This document shows, in pieces, positions 44,358 to 56,800 of a DNA stretch of 64,000 nucleotides. A program made the position numbers and the translations under genes. Origin of the DNA: Ceratodon purpureus (lineage: Eukaryota > Streptophyta > Bryopsida > Pseudoditrichales > Ditrichaceae); the NCBI GenBank assembly GCA_014871385.1, contig CM026428.1, forward strand, positions 5,136,820 through 5,200,819, given 5' to 3'. Below the pieces are notes generated by a model. The model saw nothing but the letters and a program-made list of their open reading frames with translations, was not told the origin of the DNA and did no database searches. Every line of letters starts with the position of its first letter. The first letter of the stretch is position 1.

Positions 44358-47300
44358 ATGGTGCTAGGGTTCCAGAGGCTGGCGGGACTGCGCTTCTCGC
44401 TGCTCTCGTCGCACAGCCCTCTGCGTGCTGCGGCTGCGTCTGTTATGGCTCCTCCTCGCGCGCTCTCGCTCTCCGTCGCCATGCACGCCAAGGCTGCTGT
44501 TCCCACGGAGGAAGAGGTGGAATTCTCGGTTTGGGGTTTAGGGTTTAGGGGACGATCGGGGTGTTTCGGGAGGAGTGGTGATGATCGGAGTGTTGGTGGG
44601 AGTTGATCGGATGGTTTTGATGTGTTGTGCGTGTGGAGAGATTTGTTATGTTGGCAATTGTGAGCTGGTTGTTTGTGAGTGAGGCTTTGTTTTTCGTGTT
44701 GGAGAGCTCGGGATGGTGTGGAGTAGGCCATGGTGATGAGAACGGGGTTCATTTTTATGCTGTGGGGATGTTGTGAGAGGAGAATTTGGACGGCATTTCG
44801 TGTTGCTTTGAGGGAATGTTCGTTGATTAGGCTTGTGTACAGGAGTTATGGTTGGGTGGATTGTATGAGTTTTTTTTATTGGCTTGGAGTTGGTCAGCTT
44901 CGTGAATTTGTTTGGTAGTAGTTGGATTTGGTTTTGGGTGGAATTGGTGGTGCTTTGTCGGGTTCTGGAGGAGGGCGTGCTGGGTGTGGGTGACTGCGGG
45001 ATCGGTAATTTGGTTGTGAGTTTGTTGGTGATATTGGCTTTGCTAAGTCATGAATTGATGCTGGTCGCAGGTTTTGGTGGAGGATGGATTCGCTACGAAG
45101 GTTGCCATTCTGAACAGGCCGAAGAAGCTTAATGCGTTGAATGAAAATATGGTAATGTTAACCTTTCATTGTTCGATCTGTCCGTTTTTTATTATCGTGA
45201 TGAATCATTTTGATAGATTTTTGAAGGGTTTGGTCCGCTTTGAAGTAACGTTAGTGAGCATTTGGGGAAGAGACGGGCACTGGTGACCGGACATTAATTA
45301 ATTGAAAACTTGCCTGTCTATCATTTGCGGAGATGCTCACTGGGACTTTACATGAATCAGATCGATCGCTTGTTGGAGCTTTACGTTAAGTGGGAAAAGG
45401 ACAAGCATGTGCGCATGGTTATTCTTGCAGTGAGTTATTTCTTTGCCTTCACTCTCTAATTTAGAACGATTGCAATAATGTTAACTGTCAAATGTAGGTC
45501 ACTTTAGTGATACTGAAAGTGTTATTGCTGGTTTTGTGAAGTGCTCGGGTTGGGTGTTACGCGAATTTACCAAGAACCGAAGTAAATATGTTTTTCAGCA
45601 TGATGTAGTATTTGTAGTTTCTAGTCCCGATCACTTTAAGGTCATGAAATAACATTTTGGTACACCGGTGGACAAGATGCCTCCGCATTATTTTTCTCGC
45701 CTGAATGATGTCATATTTTTTGAGATATGAGTTCCTAACTTTTATGCGAGAATTTTATTTGTGCTTGCAATGAACTTGCCCTATCACCTTGTCTGACAAA
45801 ACCATTTGGGTGTTTTTGCAAGGGTGCTGGGCGGGGGTTTTGTGCAGGGGGTGATGTAGCGACAGTGTACCATCTTGGAAAGGCTGGTTAGTAACAGATC
45901 CTCTCTTTTTGGTTGTTCTGAAAATACATATTTTAATACACTAGTCAAGAAACTGCTATATAAACTAGTCAATGTATTATTATTCTATTTGAAGTTGAAA
46001 GATCACGTTGGACTTGTTGTGATGCTAACTTTGTGGAGTTGCCCATATAGGTCAACAGGATCGTGGGAATGCATTTTTTTTCAAGGAATATCATCTCAAT
46101 TACATTCTGGGAACTTATAAGAAAATTCATGTATGTGTACACGGAGGATCATTATTCTCGGGAGCAAAACATTTGAGAGTGTGAACTGGCAAGTTAGAGT
46201 GCATGATTAGCTACGCTGGAACTTTCTTATTTTTTTAATTTTTAATTTTGTGTGGTGTTCCGGATCCTAAACTCTTCTTTGAATGTAAAATCACAGGTAG
46301 CTCTTCTTGATGGCGTATGTATGGGAGGGGGCAATGGCGTCTCCATGCATGGAAAGTTCAGAGTGGCCACAGAAAATACTGTGAGTGCTTACTTTGAATG
46401 AGAGTTTCATTTTGCTACCTGTCTGCAGGCTCTGCTGAGCAGTCTGGTTGGAGGTGGAATTTTGTAGCGCTGCAGGTGCTACGTAGAAGGATATCTTGGC
46501 TGTTTTTTCGTTTTTGGTAGAGAATCGAGAATACATAGGCTTGCTGATTGCTAGGTGTTCAGTTGTTTGCCATGCCAGAAACTGCCATAGGGCTTCATCC
46601 TGATGTCGGAGCGTCGTATTTTCTCTCAAGATTACCGGGTCACCTAGGTAAAGCTGCGAGACCGTGCACTTTGCTTAAAGTTAGTATGCTGGATTAAATA
46701 CTCTAAGGGCATTTTGGCAGTTTGTTTGGTTAAAGTCGAGCATCAGCCTTTTGTTGCATTGAATTATAGATGCTTCACTTTACTGCGGGATGTGTGCCCT
46801 TTAGATTGTGTCAAAGGACATTATCTAAGCAGTGTCCATCTGTCGGATTCATCAGTTTGACATTTAGTCACTTAATTTTAAAGGTTGCGAAGGTTTTCTG
46901 AGCAGTTATTTCTGTGTGGCAGGTGAATACCTAGGTCTTACAGGGGCTCGTCTTGACGGAGCAGACTTGCTGTCAATTGGCCTTGCCACGCACTTTGTGC
47001 CCTCTCAGCGGTTGGCTGATCTGGAAGACCGACTTGGTGGTCTTAACACTGGGGATTCAGAGGTTGTGGGTATTGCTATTGACGAGTTTTGTGATGTTGT
47101 CTACCCTGGAGACAAGAGTCCGTTGCACCGGTACGCAACATTTCGGTTGCAATATGCCTAGCAAAACTATTCTTGGAATGGTTTTAGTAATAGCTGTTGT
47201 GTTTGCTGAATGTTGGTAAATACCCCTGGAAGTTTATGTCTATTTACTTTATGTCTGGATGTGAAGGAGGGAGGACATTGATGAATGCTTTGAGAAGGAG

Positions 47301-48741
47301 ACCGTGGAAGAGATCGTTCAGGCTCTTGTAAGTTTATCTTTTACTCACCATCTAGTCTTGGCGAAACTTTGTAAATATTACTCTAGTTCTGAATAGAATA
47401 GCACGCTCTGCTGAATGACCTTTCAGTTGTTGGTGCGCCCATATAACATACTATATTTTCTCCATTTTTTTTTTAATCTACAGGAGGCGAAAGCAGCAAA
47501 CTCTGAAGATGAGTGGTATTCAAGCACTTTGGCTTTACTGAAGAAAGTTTCTCCTATCAGTTTGAAAGTAACATTAAGATCTGTAAGTTCCTTCGTCTAT
47601 TTTAGAATAAATTTCGATGTGAGGTTTTTGTTTATTATTTACACATCTTGTCATGTATTAAGAAATTTTATCATGGCCTTTCAGCCGTACAAAATTTGGG
47701 AACGATGATTACACTCCCTAATCAGACATTGAAGGTCATGTATGTGACAGCAATAACATTTTCACTTAGCTGCATTTTTGTTGAATGAAAAATCTTGCTC
47801 GTGTTGCTCATGCATTCTCTGGCTTACTAATAAATGTTGCCTCAGATTCGCGAAGGTAGACAACAGAGTCTGTTTCAATGCTTAGAGCGGGAGTATAGAC
47901 TTTCTGTCCATGCTGTTAAAGCAACGCATTCCACAGACTTCTATGAGGTGGGTCCTTTCTACTGTTAGAATCTGGAGTTTTCTAGTTCAAATTATTATCT
48001 GGGTACGTGATTCAGTGTTACGTGGTACTGTTGACTCCAAGCTAGTTTGATGTGAGTCTTTTTAGTTATTCGATATGATAAACTGTCATACGTTTTGTAT
48101 TTGACTCTTATCTCTTCGTTTGTGTTACAGGGTTGCCGAGCTCTTTTGGTGGACAAGGATAACAAGCCTCAGGTATTCTTCTATCCTGGCTCTCTTGGTC
48201 GATGTTTATTGGCTTGATATAATTGTCTAATTTGTCGTTGACATATCTTATCTACTTGTTGCACTCAGTTCTGCTAGGTACCCTAGCATTTCTGAAAAGG
48301 CTGGAATGGTACACATAGCTTTTATCCGTGCATAGATTAACATGGTCTTTGCTTATGTGCTTGCCTTTGTAATGTCAAGTACTTCAATGAGGGGCCATAT
48401 ATGTCTTGTCTTTCTATCTCAATGTTAGTGGTGTCATGTAGACTTGAAGATGTAGCTCTTGTGAATCGTATCTCTTATCAAATGGCAAGTATTTTGGTGG
48501 CTCCTTACCCTTCAATGCTGTATGCTCGTATCTAGAATTTTCCTTCAAGAAAATTTTCTACTGCATCAGATTGGTGCTAAGATCTCTGTTTTTCTTTCTG
48601 CAGTGGAATCCTCCTACTTTGGCTGAGGTATCAGACGAAATGGTGGATGATATTTTTGCTCCATTCCATCGTGGGGAGCAAGAGTTAAAGCTTCCAGCTC
48701 AAGAGCGTGAAAGCAGATCAAGATCACGTTCACGACTTTGA
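44358..48741 (+). CDS. 3-hydroxyisobutyryl-CoA hydrolase-like protein (about 423 aa)
   Basis: Thirteen in-phase exons: 44358-44516, 45071-45151, 45361-45429, 45823-45886, 46051-46130, 46297-46380, 46563-46647, 46923-47130, 47267-47327, 47484-47582, 47846-47947, 48131-48172 and 48604-48741. The crotonase fold is clear: [29 protein letters not shown] (about residue 104), and the oxyanion-hole segment [15 protein letters not shown]. Next comes [20 protein letters not shown] with Glu185 and Asp193, spaced as the catalytic pair of HIBCH. The enzyme hydrolyses 3-hydroxyisobutyryl-CoA in valine breakdown. The N terminus (about 45 residues, Arg/Ser/Ala-rich, no acidic residue) looks like a mitochondrial presequence, while the protein ends in SRL, a plant peroxisomal PTS1. 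The exon-3 acceptor is the least certain junction. Length is normal for plant homologues. Confidence 0.92.
44537..44550 (+). promoter_or_regulatory. Telo-box (TTTAGGG x2) in hydrolase intron 1
   Basis: Two tandem TTTAGGG units lie just inside the first intron. Telo-boxes are common near the 5' ends of plant housekeeping genes. It is too short to be a telomere remnant of note. Confidence 0.5.
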
Positions 48742-50800
48742 TACTATTGTAGCTTCACATTCGTGTGTAGGATTTATGACTTCGACTAATTAGTCAGAAG
48801 AGCAGCTGACTCTGGTGACTTTTTAATCATCTTAGTGACCTATTACGATATGGTGATTGAGAAGTTTAATACACCCTTTACATGATCAAGTGGTCCAACA
48901 GTGACACCATTATTATAGCTCTAGTTACGCACTTGATACAGCTTTTAAGATGTGTTACTTAGCACTGGACTAAACGATTCATAGCTAGTGCTTTTGCACT
49001 GAGAGATAACTGTCAGGCCACCATTTGGCGGTTTGTATTGGAAGAAAGAAGATTTTACTGGCATGAATGATCATGCTTACCTACTACTTGAAAAATTGAG
49101 TATTTGCAATTATGATGTTCTAGCTGAGATCATCCTTGTGCTGCCTGTAATATTCTGATTGAATGCAAATTGGATTCAAAGATCATGAAGTTCAACCATG
49201 AATATTTGAAGCTTGGAGGATTTTAACTACTGTATGCTACAACACTCAAGATAGAATTAAACCGGGAGTCGTGTACATAAACCGGGAATAGCCACTCCTC
49301 ACTTCTTACCCACTAATCATGTGATTGCTCTCGCTGGGGTTCGTTACACGAAATTTACAATATTGCTGCACATATTCAGAAACATTCCAATGTCTCGATC
49401 AAAATACTACATTTATACATTACAAGATGCAGTTTCAAACACCAATTACTGATCGCCGGAAACTAAAATGTTACTATTACAAGTCTCTCCAACCAAGTGG
49501 AGAATACCATTTTCTCTAGATAGTGGTGACAAAACATTCAATTCGATAACAAATGCGATCTGAAGAGACTTCTAATCCACAGATAGGGATCACTGACTAA
49601 ATGATGGCAAACGTCCCATCTTTTGCATCTCTATTGCCGCCAGGTATATTGACAAGCAAAGTTCGACTTTGTCTGTACACTCTTAGCGTCCTCTGCAAAA
49701 CCAACAGCTGGGTACCGCTGAGTGTTGCTCCATAAACCGATGCCTCGAGATTTAATCTCCAACTATCCTAGCCAAGCTTTGATTCACACTTCTGGAGCAT
49801 AATCGCCTCACCACTTGACTGCCCTGTACGAATGACTTCCCCGCAAATCACTATGTTGTTCTTTCCGCTTTACAACTTTAAGAACTTTAATCACTTGTTT
49901 AGCATGGTCGGTACGAGAACCATCACAACAGACACCTGCGAGGCTATCATTGTGTGATTTTCCGCAAGGGTGGTGTCCACCCTGATGCTGAAGGCTACAT
50001 AATCACACAATGATGCTGTCCACCCTGCACAGACGGTAATGTAGCCTTCAGCATCACAAATTCACAGCTCCGAGGTATATTTTAAGTGGTCCTCACAAGG
50101 CTAACTGCGGCTCAAGATTGGGTGACGCATCTCGATTGGCCATCAAAGATATAAAGCATACTTGCACTCCTGCCATTATAAACACTTGTTCAGAAATAGC
50201 AATCTCATTGGCACAAAATGGATCCATTTTAGGGACAGTGCTAGGCATGTTTTAGTTTAGACAGATCGTTGCTAGAGGGAAAAATATAATTTTTTAAAGA
50301 AACTTAGCTATGTCCCTGGTTTTAAAATCGAACGCTTACAAGTGTTGACTTAGAAGTTACCTGTCATCGACCTCAACTAAACATGTGAGCGTTCCTGTGA
50401 AGGACTGCAAATTCGTAAACCAAGCTCCAAGCCCGATGATCCACCTGAGGCACAAATATCATATAACCTCTTAATGTGCTAGTTTTGGCAAACGCTACTA
50501 GCTTGATTCGTTTGCTAGATTGGTAAGTGAGTTGCCAAGTCGAAAATCCGAACATCTGCGTTGCTTGGCAGACAACACGATAACCACAATAATGATAATC
50601 GGAGGGTCACAAACTACACGAGAAACCCAAAAAAAGCCAAAACCAAAACAGACAAACAAAGCCTGTAAAGGATGCGGCATCAGAAGTTGAGAAAGATCGG
50701 ACGCACCTATGGAATAAGGTCGACGTCGGATCTTAGTGTGAACCTTGTGAAGCTAATGTCAAACTGGGCGAGTCTTGACATTTTGTGGTATCGAGAAATT
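48742..50800. other. Intergenic region between two convergent genes
   Basis: It contains the 3' ends of the hydrolase gene (plus) and the coiled-coil gene (minus) and an inverted-repeat cluster at 49946-50056. No ORF above 64 codons is supported. Confidence 0.55.
49946..50056. repeat. Two interlocked inverted repeats
   Basis: ATCATTGTGTGATT (49946-49959) is inverted at 50001-50014. TGATGCTGAAGGCTACAT (49983-50000) is inverted at 50039-50056. The arms interleave (A-B-A'-B'), and TGTCCACCCTG occurs twice within. The second pair alone could form an 18 bp stem with a 38-base loop. Confidence 0.85.
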
Positions 50801-53800
50801 TTAGGAATATGCCATTTGTGGTGGAGACAAGAGAAGCTTCCTTCGTGTATTCCTTTCATGGCTTCCCGACTCATGGGTTCCAGGGTCGGCAGAATGATGG
50901 TTGGCTGGGCTACTCAAATATTCGTAATCAACGAGGGGGGAAAAGGAAAGCCCTTTCGAATCTACACCTTGATGTGATTCAAATGTTGTATTCCAGTTTA
51001 GTGGAGAGAATTGATTAGATGGCCTTGACCCTCCATTGAGTAGGTCTGCATTCGAGTTCTCCCCAGCATTACCGCTAACCCTCCCCATCAATTCGTAGGC
51101 TAAATGTCCCTTATCATTCTGATACATATTATTGCTGTGATTCTGCCAATCGTTCATAGGTAGTGCACCTTGATTTGAGATTCTTGGTGGAGTGCTGAAG
51201 TTCGGTGAGCTTCTAGATGCAGCTTGAAGCATGCTGATAGTCTCAAGTTGTCGCTGCATGTCCTCCTCCCATTCAGCACGCAAGCTCTGTTGTTCTTCCA
51301 TGCGGCACAGTAATTGCACTTTGTCAACTAACATTCCTTCTGATTCTGGTGATTCTGTTTCATATGCTTTCCGTAGGTGACTTTCTAAACCTTCTTCGAT
51401 TTGTTCCATTAAACCTAACCGAGCAGAGAGAGTATTAAGAGCCTGCTGAACTTGTGTGATGAAACCAGATGAGGGTGGAAAGGCAAGCAGAGCATTCTCA
51501 GTTCGCTGCAAGCGGCTGCGACTGGCTTGTCTAGCATGCATGAGACTGGTCATCACGTTCTCCAATCTCTTTCGGCTTGGTACACCATTCTTTTCAAGAA
51601 TTTGACGATAGCTGCTATTAACAGTCATCTTCTCTGGTGTGGTCTGGTTATAGGTTGCACTTATGCTAGAAGTTGCGGAACCAAATGCTTCATCCCACTT
51701 AGTATTAGATATTTTATGGTTTGTAAGCTCGTGGTATGCTTGAATATTTCTGCCAGATCCCTCACCGAGGTCGGCATTCGAACAATTGACCTCCAACTCA
51801 CCCTTCATTGCTGAAAAGGAAAATTCCTGTTCAGCTGTATGACTTCTGTCATTCGAGGAACCCTCAGAGGTTGGATCCCAACCGTGCGCTTCCCCGATTA
51901 CCCGTTCCCGTTCTCTTCTCTTTTTAATCTCCTCCCAAGCCATTCGGTTCTCTGCATCCTTGATTAAAGCGTCAGCTTTCGCAATATTCTTTAAACTGGC
52001 ATGAGAATGTTCTATCTGCTCCCTTTCCAGTGCGTCATGCAACATCTTTACGTGCGCCCTTTCTTCTTTTAAGTTCTTTTTCTCCCTTCGAATAGCGTCA
52101 GCGCTACAGTCAAGCTCCTTTTCCCTATTCTTAAGACTTGCCTCGCATTGGCTGTCCTTGTGCAGAATGATAGAATCCCACGGAGAAGTACTGCTTTCTG
52201 CCTTGGCATGTTCCGTGCTCATCGCCCTCTTTGCAGATTGCTGTATCAATTCCATAGCTTTCGCCTTTTCCTGCTCCAGCATACTCTTCATGTTCTCGAT
52301 TTGCTTGGCTTCCATAGATAGTTTAGCTTCTTTGGCAGCCACAGATGCCTCTGCATCCTTTTTATCCCGGGCAAGCCGTTTTCGCTCTTCCTCTAAAGCT
52401 TCTCTCTCCCTACACATGACACGCAAATTCAATGGTCACAAATCAAAGCTCATATTAAATGAAAGATTCTCTTACTTCGACAAGATAGTATGTATCCCAT
52501 CAGTACAAATTTCTCTCAGGGAAAGAAAAAGCTTCGAGAGGGCATTTGGTAGTTAACCTGGATGCATTTTGCGCGGTCAGGGCTGCATCTGCTACCATTT
52601 GTTTTGTAGCCTTCAGCTGAGCTGTAAGAGTCAGCTTAACCTCCTCAACCGCTTTCCTCGTCTCTTCCTGAGAAAATACGAACAAAGTTCTAAGAACGAT
52701 GTTTAGCAACAAGGGCACTACAAATTTCTCCAAAAAGCAGAATGAAAGTTACAAGGAACATTAGAGCGGCGAATAAAACTTCTTCAGTCAGGATTATGAA
52801 ATGGATGAGATTTCGTACCAGGTCCTGTTGCTGTAGTTTCAAGTCAGCTCTTTCCTTTGAGATCTTGGCGGCTTCCTTTTGAAATGATTCTTCCATTTGT
52901 TTTAGGCGATCTTCCATGCCTTCATCCATTTGGTTGTGCACCAAGACGTGCTGGGTCCTGAATTCTTTGGCAACATGCTGATAACCAAGCCGAGCCTCTC
53001 TTTTGTCTGATTTGTTCATCCAGTGCGCAACATCAGCCTGCACGTAAATGATTGCAAAAAAATCTTGAAGTAATCATTTAAATTTCCCACGGAAAATACG
53101 AACCAAATGAATAGTACTATCTCAATCACTACAAGCTTTTCCTTGGGGTACAGTTAAGAACACTTCGGAATAAGTTAAAGATGAGCAACATATTTGCAGG
53201 TTACAGATTCGAGGATAACTGCGTTTCTGAACAAAATGGAAAGAGAGCTTACCAACTCTTCAGTGTCAGTTAGCCGCATGCCCAGCATTTGCGCCTGGTA
53301 TTCATATTCAGCAGAACCTCCCACTGCGCTACTCTGCCGGGTGTGCAACTTGTCATGACTCACCCCTCCGTGGTATCCTTCTGATTCAGTTGCTTGGATC
53401 TGAGTCAAGTCCTGTTCTCTCAACTTGAGCATAGCCTCCCTCTCCTCTACAACAGAGGCAATTGCCTCTGCGGCTTTGCACTTCTCCTCTACGTATCGCC
53501 GTTGATCTTCAAGCTCGGCACGCGCCCCGTGCAACTGCTGTCGCAACTCTTGAGCATCCTTCTCGACTTGATCCTTGTGGGCTTTGGTTTGTTGCTCCAT
53601 TTTCAGCAATGCCGCTTCTCTTTCTACCGCTTTTGCTTCACGAGCTTCTATCCCAGCTTCTCTAGCACGCAGATCCTCCATTATCTCTGTTCGCTGCAAC
53701 TCCACACCCTTCAATCAACCCTTGATTCATAGTTCCTCTTGAAAGGAGATATCTAAAAAGATGAATTATTAATCCTTAGTAACTGTAGTTTGATAACGGC

Positions 53801-56800
53801 GACTTGATTGTTATGTATCAAAAGTCGCATCTCTGAAATAAATGGTAATCAAATAGCAGGCTCACCTTTCTTTTGATATCGTCTTTTTCTGAGTCCATCT
53901 GCCACTGAACTTTATGAGTTCCTGCTGTTTTGTGGATATCCGCCTTCAAGTTGGCTCTATTTAGTGCCTCTCTTTCGAAGGCCAACCTTTCCCACCCTGC
54001 ACAAAATACCCAAGTCCACCTAATGATGTGATAGTTGTGAAAATATTCAAAACTAAAAATACAGAAAATTAAGAATTTCTATTTTACACGAAACGAGCGA
54101 CATCTTTGACGCAATATCGCCAGTGATTGATATGCCCATACCTTTTTCAAGTTCTTCAGTTTTCGTTTCAAAATCTACAGCTCTCTGCAGCCGCTCCTTC
54201 ACCTGTACTTCCAGTTTGGAAATAGTCTGGCCGTGCTCTTCCAAACTTTTTGCTTTCTTTTTTAAATCGGCTTCAAAGTCCGCTAACTGTCGTTCCTTGA
54301 CTTGTAGTTGCTCTCGTCTCTCTTCAATCATAAGCTCATCATGTGTGCGACTGCGGCTAATTTCCTCCACAGAAGCTGTCTCCTCTTTCAGTTTGGCAGC
54401 GTGCTGTTCCACTTCTGCAATCATCTTCTCCAAATCCTTTCTTTCGTTTAACAATCTGGCTTCCACATCCTGCATTTTAAAAAATAAAACATAAATTAGG
54501 TCTTCCCAATCCATGAACATTTGGTGATTAAATAACGTAGATGCGCCAGCACTATACATACAAGTAGTTGAAGAGCTGTTTTGTCACCTACATGTAAATC
54601 ATTTTCACTATCAATAACCGCCTGCTCACGGGATCTCAGATTCTTTTCCTTCGTGGCAGCCTCTGCAGCCATCTTCTTAAGCCCATTTTGAACCGCAACC
54701 AACTTTGATTCCTGCATCAGATAAAAAAAATAACAAATTTATGACTTGCTAAAGTAAGCCAAAAACATTCTCCGAAGATGTGTACTTCTAGACAAGGCAG
54801 GACCTATCAACCTGCGACGAAGTAGACAATCAAACATAGAAATCTACGGTCAATTCTATTCCCTTCATCTGCTCCTCATCATATTTATGCGGGGAAGGAC
54901 GAATAAACTCGAACATTCCTAGAAGGCACCGGCCGTTCTGCTACAGCTGCGAATTGAAAGGTAATGACATCATTAATACCTGTGTCAAAAATTCACTTTC
55001 TCGTCGCTTCAGGACTTCCTGATGTGTAGCCAGTTTGTCGGCAAGTCCCTCCAGCTTACTTTTGGAAGTCTCGACCTTATGGCGCTGACGCTCTAGTCGA
55101 GTAGAAGCCTGATCTAGTTCTGCTACGCGATCGATTATCTGGGAACCAGCTTGTTCAATGTCCATTTGGAGCTTCTTCTGCGGACAGAAATTTTGCAAAG
55201 GATTAGGGCACATTCAGGCCATGAAAATGGTGACAGTAGCGAGGTTACAGAAGTTAACACGATATTAAGTAGTTAGCCTGTCCATATCCACGATGCCGTA
55301 AAAATATAGATCACAGATAAACAACTGCGTAAAACCTCAGAAACGACAGGACAAGACTATGACGGGATAATCGAGCTACAAAATTGGACCTTTAGAATGA
55401 TGGATGAAAACAAGAAAAACTGTTGCATTTGGCACAGTAAGAAAAGGTGAGACTATACTAATCTGCCAAAGCGCAGAGAAGATTACGAATGAGCAGCCTC
55501 AATTTTATCAAAATGTTCGAAGTAATAAAATCAACCAATTTGTTTTTTTGATGGAAGTATCAACTTGAGAACAATTGAATCAGAAGTTGCCTTAGTGCTT
55601 CAAGCAACTGAAGTTACAGAGCGAAGCATTTTATTTCTAGACAGTATTTAAATCCATCACAAAAAAGTGGAGCAGCATACCAGCTCTTTGATTTGTGCTG
55701 TCAACTCCTCTTTCCCCTTTATGAAGCTATCAATCCTGTTCTGTAGAGTTTCTTCTGCTTCTCGTTGCCAGATTTTCAGCTCCTGCTTCTTTGCACGAAC
55801 TTCTTCAAACTCTTTCTTCACTTCGCGCTTCGCTAGCTCTAAATCCTCTACTTGGCTATGGTACTCGCTGGCGTGCTTGCGAACCTGCTCAAGGATGCAA
55901 ACACCATTAAGGATAAAGATTCTTGAAAAATTCAAAGGTTCCCTTACTACCGTATAAACTAGGTTCTACCAGCATTTGGCTATATGTCCAGATCGCAAAA
56001 TCCTTTTTCTCATAAAGGAAAGTCCTGCAAATACTGTCGCCATCCTTCTTTTTAATTTCAAAGCATGTGCATGTTGAACTTGAAATGTCGCAGAAACTTA
56101 CTTCTTTAAGGTGCTCGTCGTGTTTAGTCTGCAGTTCTCTCTCAGCACCCCAAGCCCTCGTCTCCATCTCTGCAAGACGTTTAATATCCTCAAGTGCGAC
56201 TCTTCTCTCTTCCGTCAGCCTCTCCAGGTCATTGTTTATTTCTTCTTCTTTGGCATCCAAAATTCTGCTTCGTTTTGAAAGACCCTCCTGCTTGGCTTTC
56301 AGTTCGTGGGTCCAAGATTCCTGTTCCTGGACCAATTTTGCGTGCAAGGCCTACCATAGAAACAAGAAATAAATTCAATATCAAGCAACTTTTAATGATA
56401 CAAAGACATGAAATTTTACAATATGTTTTTTTGGTTCAAACATGGCATGTAAACTTTTTGTGGATCCAAAAATACTGATCACTTCACCTCAGAATGCTCC
56501 TGCTCTTGTCTCGCTTGATTCTCAATCTCTTGAAGCTTTTTCTGTTGTCCTTGTAGATCTTTTTCCTTACAACGTAGTCTATCCTCCCATTGTTTAAGAC
56601 GCTCTTCAACAGATTTCAAGAACTCGGTAGATTCCCGATGTTCCTGAGCTGTTCGAGCCCACGCCTCCTCAGCGCTTTTCTTTGAACTGTGTGCTTCAGC
56701 TACTGCCTCTTCTGCCTCTTTTAATCGCGATTTCCCCTTCTCCAGGGTAGTCATCATTTCTCGCATTTTTGACCGCTCTTGCTCCATCTGCCTTTGTAAT

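Noticed and set aside
44210..44752. 180-codon minus-strand ORF
   Set aside because: Antisense to the hydrolase first exon and promoter; low complexity.
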